A DNA stretch of 64,000 bases from NCBI GenBank assembly GCA_015259035.1, contig JABZHC010000001.1:43690-107689 (forward strand). Direction: 5' to 3'. Below, piece by piece: positions 46,226 through 54,407 of this stretch. Position numbers and translations under genes: made by a program. Each line of letters opens with the position of its first letter. The first letter of the stretch is position 1. Origin of the DNA: Atopobium sp. GTDB lineage: Bacteria; Actinomycetota; Coriobacteriia; Coriobacteriales; Atopobiaceae. Under the pieces are notes generated by a model that searched no databases, was not told where the DNA came from, and saw only the letters and a program-made list of their open reading frames with translations.

Positions 46226-46477
46226 ATGCAGTCCAACGAAGTAGCTTCCGAGCAGATTGACAACCTGGTAAACATGATTGATGGCTATGCCGAGAAGGGC
46301 GGTCATCACCTCAACGTTAACGTATTTACTAAGGACACTCTTCTTGATGCTCAGGCACACCCAGAGAAGTATCCTCAGCTGACCATTCGCGTTTCTGGTT
46401 ACGCTGTTAAGTTCAACTCCCTTACCAAAGAGCAGCAGGACGACGTTATTTCTCGTACCTTCCACGACGCTCTCTAA
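46226..46477 (+). CDS. Autonomous glycyl-radical domain of pyruvate formate-lyase
   Basis: An 83-residue protein that is the missing C-terminal domain of [44 protein letters not shown] with radical Gly58, then [22 protein letters not shown]. It matches the last 75 residues of E. coli PflB and resembles the stand-alone GrcA/YfiD. Ribosome site AAGGAG six bases before ATG. In E. coli GrcA is a spare for oxidised PFL; here it is the only such domain next to the catalytic gene and is probably an obligatory subunit. It lies between pflB and the activase gene. Confidence 0.93.
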   Translation: MQSNEVASEQIDNLVNMIDGYAEKGGHHLNVNVFTKDTLLDAQAHPEKYPQLTIRVSGYAVKFNSLTKEQQDDVISRTFHDAL

Positions 46478-46490
46478 GGATTTCTTGTCC

Positions 46491-47294
46491 ATGTCTTGTT
46501 CTGATACTCACATGGATCTCAATGACCCGCTCACAGTTTGTGGGCGGGTCCACTCTATTGAGACCTTTGGCACCGTAGATGGTCCTGGAACTCGCCTGGT
46601 TGTGTTCACCCAGGGGTGTCCCATGCGCTGCGCCTATTGTCACAACCCTGATACCTGGCAATTTGGTATTGGAACAGAAAAATCGGTAAAAGAAATTCTT
46701 GCCACCTTTAACCGCAATAGAGCTTTTTATAGAAACGGCGGAATTACGGCTACTGGTGGTGAACCGCTCGCTCAACCTGAGTTTATCGGCGCTCTGTTTG
46801 AGGTAGCTCATAGTGACCCGCAAGGACGCATTCATACCTGTCTTGACTCTTCTGGCGTTGCGTATAATCCAGAAACTCCAGAAAAATTTGAGCGCGTTCT
46901 TGATAACACTGATTTAGTACTCCTTGATATCAAGCACTCTGATCCAAAGGGCCACATTAGTCTTTGCGAAGTTGGCTCAGAAAGACCGCTTGCGTTTGGC
47001 GATGAGCTTAATCGTAGAGGTATTAAAGTTCTTATCAGACATGTAGTAGTACCTGGAATTACTGATTCAGCAGAAGAGCTTGCTGGCGTTGGTAGAATCA
47101 TCGCTCACTGGGATAACGTTATTGGATTAGATCTACTTCCCTATCACGTGATGGGCGTAAAAAAGTATGAAGAGCTTGGCATTCCTTACAAGCTCTCTGG
47201 CACTCCTGCCATGGATGGCAAAAAGATTCCTGAGCTACGCAAGCAAATCCTTATTGCTCGTGCCCTTGAACGCAAAAAGCTTGGAAAACAGTAG
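46491..47294 (+). CDS. pflA: Pyruvate formate-lyase activating enzyme
   Basis: A 267-residue radical SAM activase that puts the radical on Gly58 of the small PFL subunit. The cluster motif is CPMRCAYC in VFTQGCPMRCAYCHNPDTW; next to it ETFGTVDGPGTRLVVF and ATGGEPLAQPEF. I start at ATG 46491 (MSCSDTH) with AAGGA about ten bases upstream; a TTG two codons earlier is weaker. It completes the pfl operon. Confidence 0.95.
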   Translation: MSCSDTHMDLNDPLTVCGRVHSIETFGTVDGPGTRLVVFTQGCPMRCAYCHNPDTWQFGIGTEKSVKEILATFNRNRAFYRNGGITATGGEPLAQPEFIGALFEVAHSDPQGRIHTCLDSSGVAYNPETPEKFERVLDNTDLVLLDIKHSDPKGHISLCEVGSERPLAFGDELNRRGIKVLIRHVVVPGITDSAEELAGVGRIIAHWDNVIGLDLLPYHVMGVKKYEELGIPYKLSGTPAMDGKKIPELRKQILIARALERKKLGKQ

Positions 47295-47397
47295 ATGTTA
47301 AATACCTATGATCGATACAATGGCTTAACGATGCGGCGGATATTTTTCTATTAATCTAAAACTTGTCCTACAAATCAAATTGGATATATAAGAAGCA

Positions 47398-47511
47398 TTA
47401 CTTGGACTTCTTAGTTACAAATAAAACAATTAAAACAATCAACAAAAGTACTATCCAAAACGCAGGTTGAAGCAAAATTCCTACTAACGGAAACTCCATT
47501 CCAAGGATCAT
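47398..47511 (-). CDS. Small hydrophobic membrane protein (37 residues)
   Basis: A minus-strand ORF of 38 codons in an AT-rich gap. It starts ATG with GGGGGG five bases upstream, begins MILGMEFPLVGILLQPAF, continues as one hydrophobic helix (WIVLLLIVLIVLFV), and ends TKKSK before TAA. Single helix with basic C-terminus resembles small membrane peptides including some type I toxins, but homologues are not recognised. The 465-base gap 47295-47758 otherwise contains only promoter-like AT-rich DNA. Coding status is unproven. Confidence 0.5.
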   Translation of the reverse strand: MILGMEFPLVGILLQPAFWIVLLLIVLIVLFVTKKSK

Positions 47512-47648
47512 AGTATCCCCCCAACTATTTTTCCCATTTCATAATTTCCTCTAAACTACCTAAGTAGTCTATAGGTATTTTTCATTATATATACTGCATG
47601 ATAAATTCATATAATTTCGTAAACGCATTAAAAATACCGCTTACAGGA

Positions 47649-47676
47649 ATTAGGGCTGATGGAAATTAAGGCTGAT
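47649..47676 (+). repeat. Imperfect tandem repeat upstream of trpS
   Basis: ATTAGGGCTGAT (47649-47660) and ATTAAGGCTGAT (47665-47676) repeat with a 16-base period, about 85 bases before the trpS start. It could be a tandem operator; nothing more can be said. The rest of 47512-47758 is AT-rich, with no T-box or leader peptide that I can identify. Confidence 0.4.
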
Positions 47677-47758
47677 AAAATTAAAGATTGTGTGAGGAAA
47701 ATACTTTTATTGAAATAAAATAATGAAAGCAAAAATTTGAGATTAACAAGGAGTCACT

Positions 47759-48808
47759 ATGCCAAATGAAGGCAGTTATGAAGCAGCTGTACGCCGTTCT
47801 GATGAAATTCAGGCGGATTTAGCCGAGCATGCAGGAAAGTACAACATGCTTACTGGTGACCGACCTACCGGAAGGCTTCACCTTGGCCATTACTTTGGCA
47901 CTATTGTTGAGCGCGTAAGACTCCAAAACCTTGGTGTTCATACCAATATTATTATTGCTGACTATCAGGTTATTACAGACAGAGACACTACCGAGCATAT
48001 TGCAGACAATGTCTACAATATGGTTATTGATTATCTGGCCTGCGGAATTGATCCAGAGAAAACCATGATTTTCACGCATTCTGCAGTCCCAGCTCTCAAT
48101 CAGCTCATGTTGCCGTTTCTCTCGCTTGTTACCGAGTCTGAGCTTCATAGAAATCCAACCGTTAAGGCAGAGCAGGAAGCATCTGGCCATGCCCTCACCG
48201 GCCTTCTCCTCACTTATCCTGTTCACCAGGCATGCGACATTCTTTTCTGCAAAGGAAATGTTGTTCCTGTTGGTCGTGATCAGCTGCCTCACATTGAGAT
48301 TACTTCTAAGATTGCTCGTCGCTTTAATGAGCGCTACGGCAAGGTGTTCCCAGAGGTTTCTGGCCTTCTCACCTCTACTCCGTTGATTCCTGGTCTTGAT
48401 GGCCGCAAGATGAGCAAGTCTTACGGCAATGCTATCTCGCTTTCTATGACAGCTGAAGAAACTGCTAAGCTCATTAAAAAGTCCAAGACTGACTCAGAGC
48501 GCATGATTACCTTTGATCCAGACAATCGTCCTGGCGTCTCTGCGCTGCTTACCACTGCTGGCATTTGTACTGGTCGTGATCCAAAAGAGATTGCTGACGA
48601 GATTGGCATGGGTGGTGGCGGAGCTCTCAAGGCTTACGTCATCGATGCAGTTAACTCCTACTTTGAGTCAATTCGTCAGAGGCGCGCAGAGTTTGCAGCT
48701 CAACCGGACCTTATTCGCGACATCATCCACGATGGAAACGCTCGTGCAAACGTTATTGCTAACGCCACGCTTGACGAGGTTCGCGAGGCAATGGGAATGG
48801 TCTACTAA
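47759..48808 (+). CDS. trpS: Tryptophanyl-tRNA synthetase
   Basis: A 349-residue class I synthetase charging tRNA-Trp. Signatures are MLTGDRPTGRLHLGHYFG (HIGH motif HLGH), HQACDILFCKGNVVPVGRDQLPHIE, and LDGRKMSKSYGNAISL (KMSKS motif). The start has AAGGAG six bases upstream. The next gene's GTG follows the stop immediately. Its product, charged tRNA-Trp, is what the Trp leader at 19341-19403 would sense. Confidence 0.97.
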   Translation: MPNEGSYEAAVRRSDEIQADLAEHAGKYNMLTGDRPTGRLHLGHYFGTIVERVRLQNLGVHTNIIIADYQVITDRDTTEHIADNVYNMVIDYLACGIDPEKTMIFTHSAVPALNQLMLPFLSLVTESELHRNPTVKAEQEASGHALTGLLLTYPVHQACDILFCKGNVVPVGRDQLPHIEITSKIARRFNERYGKVFPEVSGLLTSTPLIPGLDGRKMSKSYGNAISLSMTAEETAKLIKKSKTDSERMITFDPDNRPGVSALLTTAGICTGRDPKEIADEIGMGGGGALKAYVIDAVNSYFESIRQRRAEFAAQPDLIRDIIHDGNARANVIANATLDEVREAMGMVY

Positions 48809-50137
48809 GTGTCTGAGCTCACCTTACATGTAGAACGTATGAGCTATGGTCCAGACGCTATTGCCCATACATCAGAAGGTAAAACGGTCTTCATCTCTGG
48901 AGGCGCCGTCCCTGGAGATACCGTCAGTGTACAGATTACCGAGGACTCAGACAGGTTTTCTCGCGCACAGCTTGTAAAGGTCTTGGAAGCATCTGCATTC
49001 AGAGAGCTACGTCCCAATCCCTTTGTGGCGCTCACAGGTGCCACTCCTTGGGGCAACATTGTCTACGAGCAACAACTTGTCGAGAAACGCAACGGCGTGG
49101 TCTCTGCTCTTGAACGCATTGGGCATTTTTCACCCGACGATGTTTCTGAACTGGTAAAAGATATTGTTTCCCCTGGCGAGCCATGGGGTTATCGCAACAA
49201 AATTGAACTGGCATTTAAGCGCAATGGCAATAAAACACTGGTAGGCATGTATGCGCCTAACGGGCAAGATATTGTTCGCATTAAAGACTGTCCGCTGTTG
49301 GATAAGAGTAACCAGAAGGCTGTTGGTGCCGTAAGCGGCGCCCTCTCCTACCTCTCAGGCTCTCACGAGCTTGATATAGAACGCATTGGCATCAGAGTGT
49401 CTAGACGCACCAAAGAACTTGAAGTGGCGCTCTGGACCGCTCCGAGCGGCTTCCCACGCGCGCAGGTTGCTCGCGTTTTAGGCGACGCAGTAAAAGCAAC
49501 AAGTGTTGTTCGCGTAATGACCAAGGGTCCTAGTAAAGCTCGCCGTGTTGTAGGCGTAGAGCGCCTAAGTGGCTCCGGCTCATGGAGCGAGCTCATTAAT
49601 GATCAGAAGATGCAGCTTTCTGCTCCTTCTTTTTTCCAGGTCAATACCAAGGGCGCCGAGAAACTCGTTGAGCTTGTACTTTCTGGTTTGGATGTTCAGC
49701 CAGATGACGAGGCAATGGATCTTTATTGTGGAGCAGGAACCTTCACGCTTCCTCTAGCAAAGCGTGCGGGATTTGTTTCTGCTGTTGAAGCTTATGGTCC
49801 AGCAGTAAGAGATCTTCGTCGCAATTTTGAGTTGGCCAAGCTTGATAACATTGACGCAGTAGGAGGAGACGCAGGAAGAGAATTCCCTGACACAGATGCT
49901 GACGTGATTATTGTTGACCCTCCTCGTGCGGGACTTGCTCCTGAAGTAATTCAGCAGCTTTCTAAGCAGCCTGCACGTGCTATTGCATATGTTTCTTGTG
50001 ACCCCGCAACACTTGCGCGTGACCTTAAGCGCTTTGTTGAGATTGGCTCATACAAGCCTGTGAGCGTCACACCAGTAGACCTATTCCCACAGACCTTCCA
50101 CGTGGAAAACGTTTGTCTGCTTAAGCGTGAAAAATGA
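48809..50137 (+). CDS. 23S rRNA (uracil-5)-methyltransferase, RumA/TrmA family
   Basis: A 442-residue SAM-dependent RNA m5U methyltransferase. An N-terminal TRAM-like domain is followed by the MTase: AMDLYCGAGTFTLPLAKRAG (SAM site), IIVDPPRAGL (DPPR) and YVSCDPATLARDLKRF with catalytic Cys. The CGGC-type Fe-S cysteines of RumA are absent at the expected place (ATPWGNIVYEQQLVEKRNGVV), so no cluster is expected; whether it modifies rRNA or tRNA is open. Start GTG directly follows the trpS stop and the end overlaps the GNAT gene by four bases. Confidence 0.88.
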   Translation: MSELTLHVERMSYGPDAIAHTSEGKTVFISGGAVPGDTVSVQITEDSDRFSRAQLVKVLEASAFRELRPNPFVALTGATPWGNIVYEQQLVEKRNGVVSALERIGHFSPDDVSELVKDIVSPGEPWGYRNKIELAFKRNGNKTLVGMYAPNGQDIVRIKDCPLLDKSNQKAVGAVSGALSYLSGSHELDIERIGIRVSRRTKELEVALWTAPSGFPRAQVARVLGDAVKATSVVRVMTKGPSKARRVVGVERLSGSGSWSELINDQKMQLSAPSFFQVNTKGAEKLVELVLSGLDVQPDDEAMDLYCGAGTFTLPLAKRAGFVSAVEAYGPAVRDLRRNFELAKLDNIDAVGGDAGREFPDTDADVIIVDPPRAGLAPEVIQQLSKQPARAIAYVSCDPATLARDLKRFVEIGSYKPVSVTPVDLFPQTFHVENVCLLKREK

Positions 50138-50649
50138 TAAGAAAAGGACGTGTGGACCTACTGATGAAAGAAGTAAGCGAAAGCCCCATTACCCTATATA
50201 CACCGTCTTTAGAAGATCTTTGGTTTCGTCAGAAGATGATGGCAGACGAAGAAACGATGTCATATAACCATGCCTGGGGAGGAACAATTCCCTTTCCAAA
50301 AGAAGTGTGGCATGGCTGGTATGATTACTGGATTGTAAAACACGAGAATAAACGTTATTACAGGTATTTAAGGGATAGCAACGATACTTTTGTTGGAGAG
50401 ATTGCCTATCATTACGACAGTGAGCAAAATCTCTATATGGCAGATGTCATAGTTTATGCTCCCTTTAGAAAAAAGGGTTATGGCAGCATTGGGTTAAACC
50501 TTCTTTGTGACGCCGCTAAACAAAACGGCATTAAGCTGCTCTACGATGATATTGCCATAGACAATCCATCGGTAACGATGTTTCTAAAGAATGGATTTGT
50601 TGAAGAGTATAGAACCAGCGAAATTATCATGCTCAAAAAAGAGCTATAA
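50134..50649 (+). CDS. GNAT-family acetyltransferase
   Basis: A 171-residue N-acetyltransferase with the GNAT motif ADVIVYAPFRKKGYGSIGLNLL (acetyl-CoA pyrophosphate loop RKKGYGS) and a typical C-terminal LKNGFVEEYRTSEIIML. It overlaps the preceding methyltransferase gene by ATGA, so it is last in the trpS operon. An internal ATG at 50164 is an alternative start. The substrate cannot be told; many of these acetylate small metabolites or protein N-termini. Confidence 0.82.
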   Translation: MIRKGRVDLLMKEVSESPITLYTPSLEDLWFRQKMMADEETMSYNHAWGGTIPFPKEVWHGWYDYWIVKHENKRYYRYLRDSNDTFVGEIAYHYDSEQNLYMADVIVYAPFRKKGYGSIGLNLLCDAAKQNGIKLLYDDIAIDNPSVTMFLKNGFVEEYRTSEIIMLKKEL

Positions 50650-50669
50650 GAAAGTTTCTCAATAAGACA

Positions 50670-50697
50670 GTTATACTAATTGGAGTGGTTATACTAA
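50670..50697 (+). repeat. Direct repeat upstream of ferredoxin gene
   Basis: GTTATACTAA occurs twice at 18-base spacing (50670-50679, 50688-50697), about 190 bases before the ferredoxin start. This could be a tandem operator or part of the terminator-free tail of the trpS operon. Confidence 0.4.
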
Positions 50698-50813
50698 AAA
50701 TTAAACCTTTTATATATGCAGGTCAGATGTACACTTACTACTTCAAGTAATGTTCTTTCAATTATCTGCGCCTTTGTTGTTGCATAACAGCAAAGAAACG
50801 TGTAAAAAATACA

Positions 50814-50839
50814 TTGCAATCAAGTAGTCTTGAATGCAA
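50814..50839 (+). promoter_or_regulatory. Palindrome in the ferredoxin upstream region
   Basis: TTGCAATCAAG-TAGT-CTTGAATGCAA is a near-perfect 11-bp inverted repeat 50 bases before the ferredoxin ATG. It has the look of an operator for a dimeric repressor, or a hairpin in the leader. No clear promoter elements flank it. Confidence 0.4.
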
Positions 50840-50888
50840 GATAAGTATTACTCGAGTAAGGGGCTCGAGATACGGAGAGGAATGTATT

Positions 50889-51074
50889 ATGAAGGCAACA
50901 GTTAATGAGGATTGCATCGGTTGCGGTCTCTGCGAGAGCACTGCTCCTGAGGTATTCGAGATCGGCGATGACGGTCTTGCTCACGCTATTGAGGAAGAGG
51001 TTCCTGAGGCTGCAGAGGACGCAGCACAGGAGGCTTGCGACGGCTGCCCAGTCACCGCTATTGAGCTTGACTAG
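50889..51074 (+). CDS. Small 4Fe-4S ferredoxin
   Basis: A 61-residue electron carrier. Cys ligands are in DCIGCGLCESTAPEVFEI (CxxCxxC) and EACDGCPVTAIEL (CxxCP). This is the single-cluster [4Fe-4S] type. The start MKATVNED is behind GGAGAGGA; the longer frame upstream has no ribosome site. The small size, acidic middle (EEEVPEAAEDAAQEA) and position alone suggest a general low-potential carrier for anaerobic metabolism. The partner enzymes are not in this window. Confidence 0.93.
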   Translation: MKATVNEDCIGCGLCESTAPEVFEIGDDGLAHAIEEEVPEAAEDAAQEACDGCPVTAIELD

Positions 51075-51104
51075 TTTTAGCTTAGCTTTTCTTTCTTAGT
51101 ATGT

Positions 51105-51142
51105 AAGCCTGATGGGTTTCTCGCCTATCAGGCTTCTTTTTT
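51105..51142 (+). terminator. Terminator after ferredoxin gene
   Basis: AAGCCTGAT and ATCAGGCTT form a 9-bp stem; the loop contains TTTCTCGCC (a GGCGAGAA copy in reverse) and is followed by CTTTTTT. A conserved octamer inside a terminator is typical of uptake-sequence placement in Neisseria. Confidence 0.9.
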
Positions 51143-51181
51143 GGGTACAGTATCAGCAAACCTCAAATGATAGGAACACAC

Positions 51182-51844
51182 ATGATTCTTGCATCACAAT
51201 CCCCTAGGCGCCTTGAGCTTATGCAGTCTATGGGAATAGATCCACAGGTAATGCCTGCTGATATTGTCGAAATTTGTAGAGAGGACGAGAAGCCCCTTGC
51301 GCTCGTAAAACGCTTGGCACAAGAAAAGGCCATTGCGGTGTGTTATAAGCTCATGGAGCAGCCTAACTTTGAGCAGCTCAACAATGAGATTGTTCTTGCG
51401 GCAGATACCATTGTTTGGACAGACGACGGCCAGGTTTTTGGCAAGCCCGCAGATGCTGAAGACGCCAAACGCATGCTCTCTAAGCTTTCTGGTCAGACTC
51501 ACCATGTATCCACTGGTGTTGCACTGCGCCGTTTTAAGGCTTTCAAGTCTCCTTCTCCTGACGGAGCTCCCTCTGTTGTTGCCGTAACGTTTGTGGAGAC
51601 CACTGACGTCACGTTCTTTGAGCTCTCTGAAGATGAGATTGCTGCCTACGTTGCCTCCGGTGAACCAATGGACAAGGCCGGTGCTTACGGCATTCAGGGA
51701 AATGGTCGCTATCTGGTTCAGAGCATTCAAGGAGATTACGAGAATGTCGTGGGACTCCCTGTTTCTCTGCTTTCTCGCGAGCTGGTTAAATTTACCGGCA
51801 ATCATGACTATCTAGAGCATGCTCTTGCAGGTCGTAAGCACTAA
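51182..51844 (+). CDS. maf: Maf-like nucleotide pyrophosphatase
   Basis: A 220-residue Maf-family house-cleaning pyrophosphatase acting on modified or canonical NTPs. Seen: ILASQSPRRLELMQSMGIDP, VLAADTIVWTDDGQVFGKP, MLSKLSGQTHHVSTGVAL, VTFVETTDVTFFELSEDEIAAYVASGEPMDKAGAYGIQG. Start at MILASQ, with AGGAA upstream; the frame opens five codons earlier with MIGTH. It precedes a strong terminator. Confidence 0.93.
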   Translation: MILASQSPRRLELMQSMGIDPQVMPADIVEICREDEKPLALVKRLAQEKAIAVCYKLMEQPNFEQLNNEIVLAADTIVWTDDGQVFGKPADAEDAKRMLSKLSGQTHHVSTGVALRRFKAFKSPSPDGAPSVVAVTFVETTDVTFFELSEDEIAAYVASGEPMDKAGAYGIQGNGRYLVQSIQGDYENVVGLPVSLLSRELVKFTGNHDYLEHALAGRKH

Positions 51845-51865
51845 AGCGCCTCTATAAATGAAGAA

Positions 51866-51897
51866 AAGCCCTCGTATCATCTTAGATACGAGGGCTT
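51866..51897. terminator. Bidirectional terminator between maf and glycosyltransferase
   Basis: AAGCCCTCGTATC and GATACGAGGGCTT form a 13-bp stem with a 6-base loop; CTTTTT follows on the plus side and AAAA on the other. Confidence 0.92.
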
Positions 51898-51922
51898 GTG
51901 CTTTTTGGCTATGCTCAATTGT

Positions 51923-52957
51923 TTAGTTGAACTTAACAACCTTCTGAGCTACACGGTAACCACCAATGGTGACTGTCTTACCAATCTTGCCAGGAAGATT
52001 TGTAGCGGTGCCTACAAGACCGTAGCGAGCCTTGCGATACATCTTCTTGTCATAAGCGCGAAGCTCATCCCAGAGCTCCTCAAGCTGGTCCATAGCGTCC
52101 TCACGGTCGCTCATCTTAGAGAAGACTGAGCAGATAGCCATGATGATAGTGAAGTAGCTCATCATGTACGTCTGAAGACGTGGAGAAGAGATGTCGTCGT
52201 AGATGTGATATGCGTGCATCATATTACGAGCAACACGCCAGTAGTGATCAACGCGGCTTGTTAAGACCTTCTCGTTAACTGATTGATCGTCTCGACCAAT
52301 GAAGTAACGATACAGGTCAACGTCAACGTAGTAGATAGTCTTCACCTTAGGGAATGGAACATACGCATAGACGTTATCCACATAGAAGGTATGCTCAGGC
52401 ATCTGGATATTTGCAGAGCGCAGAACCTCAACGCGGTAGGTAATTGCGTGCATCAAAAGGTACTGAGACAGCTTGAAGCGGCCAATCTCTTCCCAGCCAA
52501 TAATCTTGTTGGTAGGAACAGCATCGCGATAGTCTACAAAGTTTTGGGTATTATCCTCAACGTGCTCGTAGACGTAGTTGGAGAGCACCAGGTCAACAGG
52601 ATTATCAGAGGCAATAAAGGTGCGAAGCTGCTGAAGGAAGGTCTTCAGAGCGTCCCCGTCTACCCAGTCATCTGAATCAATGTTTTTGAAGTACACGCCA
52701 TCAGCATGAGAAACAGCCTTCATAACAGCAATGCCATGGCCGCCGTTTTCTTGGTGAACTGCCTTAATGATGTTGGGGTAACGCTCCTGCCAAGCGTCGG
52801 CTTTAGCAGCGGTGTCATCTTTTACAGAGCCGTCATCAACAATAACAATCTGCACGTCATCAGCGTAATCAGAGCCCTCAAGAATTGACTCAATGCAGTG
52901 ATCCATGTACTCAGAAGAGTTATAGCATGGAATACCAAAGGTAATTGTCTTATTCAT
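51923..52957 (-). CDS. Glycosyltransferase family 2
   Basis: A 344-residue GT-A fold transferase. Seen: TFGIPCYNSSEYMDHCIESIL, IVIVDDGSVKDDT, ENGGHGIAVMKAV and NIDSDDWVDGDALK (DxD metal site). The C-terminal half is alpha-helical without membrane spans, ending in GKTVTIGGYRVAQKVV. Its gene follows glf with 9 bases between, so it probably uses UDP-galactofuranose or builds a galactofuranose-containing surface glycan. The exact sugar is not visible. Confidence 0.88.
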   Translation of the reverse strand: MNKTITFGIPCYNSSEYMDHCIESILEGSDYADDVQIVIVDDGSVKDDTAAKADAWQERYPNIIKAVHQENGGHGIAVMKAVSHADGVYFKNIDSDDWVDGDALKTFLQQLRTFIASDNPVDLVLSNYVYEHVEDNTQNFVDYRDAVPTNKIIGWEEIGRFKLSQYLLMHAITYRVEVLRSANIQMPEHTFYVDNVYAYVPFPKVKTIYYVDVDLYRYFIGRDDQSVNEKVLTSRVDHYWRVARNMMHAYHIYDDISSPRLQTYMMSYFTIIMAICSVFSKMSDREDAMDQLEELWDELRAYDKKMYRKARYGLVGTATNLPGKIGKTVTIGGYRVAQKVVKFN

Positions 52958-52966
52958 GCAAGCTCC

Positions 52967-54169
52967 CTATGCCTGATGAGCAATAAGCTCGTCAGAAAGT
53001 TCCAGTGCAGAAGCAACAACGCCATCCATATCGTAGTAACGATACTCAGCAAGACGACCAACTGCGTGGAAGTTCAGAATGCCAGAAGTGCGCTCCTTGT
53101 AAGAGCGATACAGCTCCTGATTTTCTGGCTCGAGAATAGCGTAATAAGGAGTCTGACCACTCTCTGGAACATAGGCGTGCGAGTACTCACGCATGATGGT
53201 TGTTTTACCAGGAAGAACCTGACCAGTCATATTCTTGAACTCAGTGATGCGAGTAAAGTCCTCACTGGTGGTGTAATTAACAGTACCAACAGGTTGGAAC
53301 TGATCCTGGTCAAGTGTCTCAAACTGCATATCAAGCGTACGATATGGCAGAGCGCCCTGATCAAGGTTGAAGAGCTCATCCAGAGGGCCGGTGTAAATTA
53401 CCTCACCTGCAAATGGTTTCTCGCAAACAGCCACGTTAGAAGCGGTGAGCTTCATGATGTCACGGACATCAACATCTAGGAAGACGTCAATCAAATCATG
53501 ATCGAGCATGTTCTCAAAGAGCTTGGTGTAGCCCTCTTTTGGCATGCCCTGATAGGTTGCGCCTGGGAAGTAACGATCATCATCGCCGACAAAGATTGGA
53601 ACGCGACCTGTGATGGACTTGTCAATCTGGTCTGGAGTCTTACCCCACTGCTTCATGGTGTAGTGCAGGAAGACGTTCTCATAAACGTAGTCGGCAATCT
53701 CTTCAAGATCTGGATCGTTCTTCTCGCGAAGCTCCATGATAGGAACTTTGACGTTCTCACCAAACGTAAGAACCAGCTTCTGATAGAGTTTCTCGCCACG
53801 CTCTTCTCCAAAGGCAAGCTTCAAAGACTGGTGGTTAAAAGGAACCGGCATCAGCTGGCCGTTAATGTTAGCTAGAACTTTGTGCTGGTAGTCAGTCCAC
53901 TCAGTAAAGCGCGAGAGGAACTGGTGAACGCGGTCACTCATGGTGTGATAGATGTGTGGACCGTACTCGTGAACAAGAACGCCTGCGTCATCAAGGCGAT
54001 CGTAAGCGTTACCGGCAATGTGGTTTCTGCGCTCAAAGATTGCTACCTTTGAATTGCAGTTTTCTGCCATACGACGAGCAACGACTGCGCCTGCATATCC
54101 AGCTCCAACAACAATAACATCGTAGTTGTCGGGGTTAAAACCGACAGGAAGACCATGATTGATAGACAT
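52967..54169 (-). CDS. glf: UDP-galactopyranose mutase
   Basis: A 400-residue FAD enzyme converting UDP-galactopyranose to UDP-galactofuranose. The FAD motif is VIVVGAGYAGAVVARRMAEN and the family blocks NHIAGNAYDRLDDAGVLVHEYGPHIYHT, YTKLFENMLDH, YTGPLDELF and TIMREYSHAYVP are present. It makes galactofuranose for a cell surface polymer together with the adjacent GT2. Start ATG is preceded by GGAGG. Confidence 0.96.
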   Translation of the reverse strand: MSINHGLPVGFNPDNYDVIVVGAGYAGAVVARRMAENCNSKVAIFERRNHIAGNAYDRLDDAGVLVHEYGPHIYHTMSDRVHQFLSRFTEWTDYQHKVLANINGQLMPVPFNHQSLKLAFGEERGEKLYQKLVLTFGENVKVPIMELREKNDPDLEEIADYVYENVFLHYTMKQWGKTPDQIDKSITGRVPIFVGDDDRYFPGATYQGMPKEGYTKLFENMLDHDLIDVFLDVDVRDIMKLTASNVAVCEKPFAGEVIYTGPLDELFNLDQGALPYRTLDMQFETLDQDQFQPVGTVNYTTSEDFTRITEFKNMTGQVLPGKTTIMREYSHAYVPESGQTPYYAILEPENQELYRSYKERTSGILNFHAVGRLAEYRYYDMDGVVASALELSDELIAHQA

Positions 54170-54407
54170 GTAAACCTCCGTGTGCGCCTAAGTGCGCAGG
54201 ATTTGTATGTGAAACTTCACTCATTTTAACACGCGTCTATAAAGTGAGCCACGCGGGGCGCAAAGCTGTGCCGTTAGGCGTAAAATATTCAACTGGTATG
54301 AAAATGCATTTCTTAGCTTTTTGTGTCTAGCTTTTATACAAACTACAAGCTGAGAAGTGCAAAATTCAACGAGGCACAGATGTCAAAGTATGATTGGAGC
54401 ACGACAC

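Noticed and set aside
47295..47400. Possible T-box or riboswitch before trpS
   Set aside because: No T-box sequence (TGGNACCGCG-type) or specifier hairpin recognised between 47295 and 47758.
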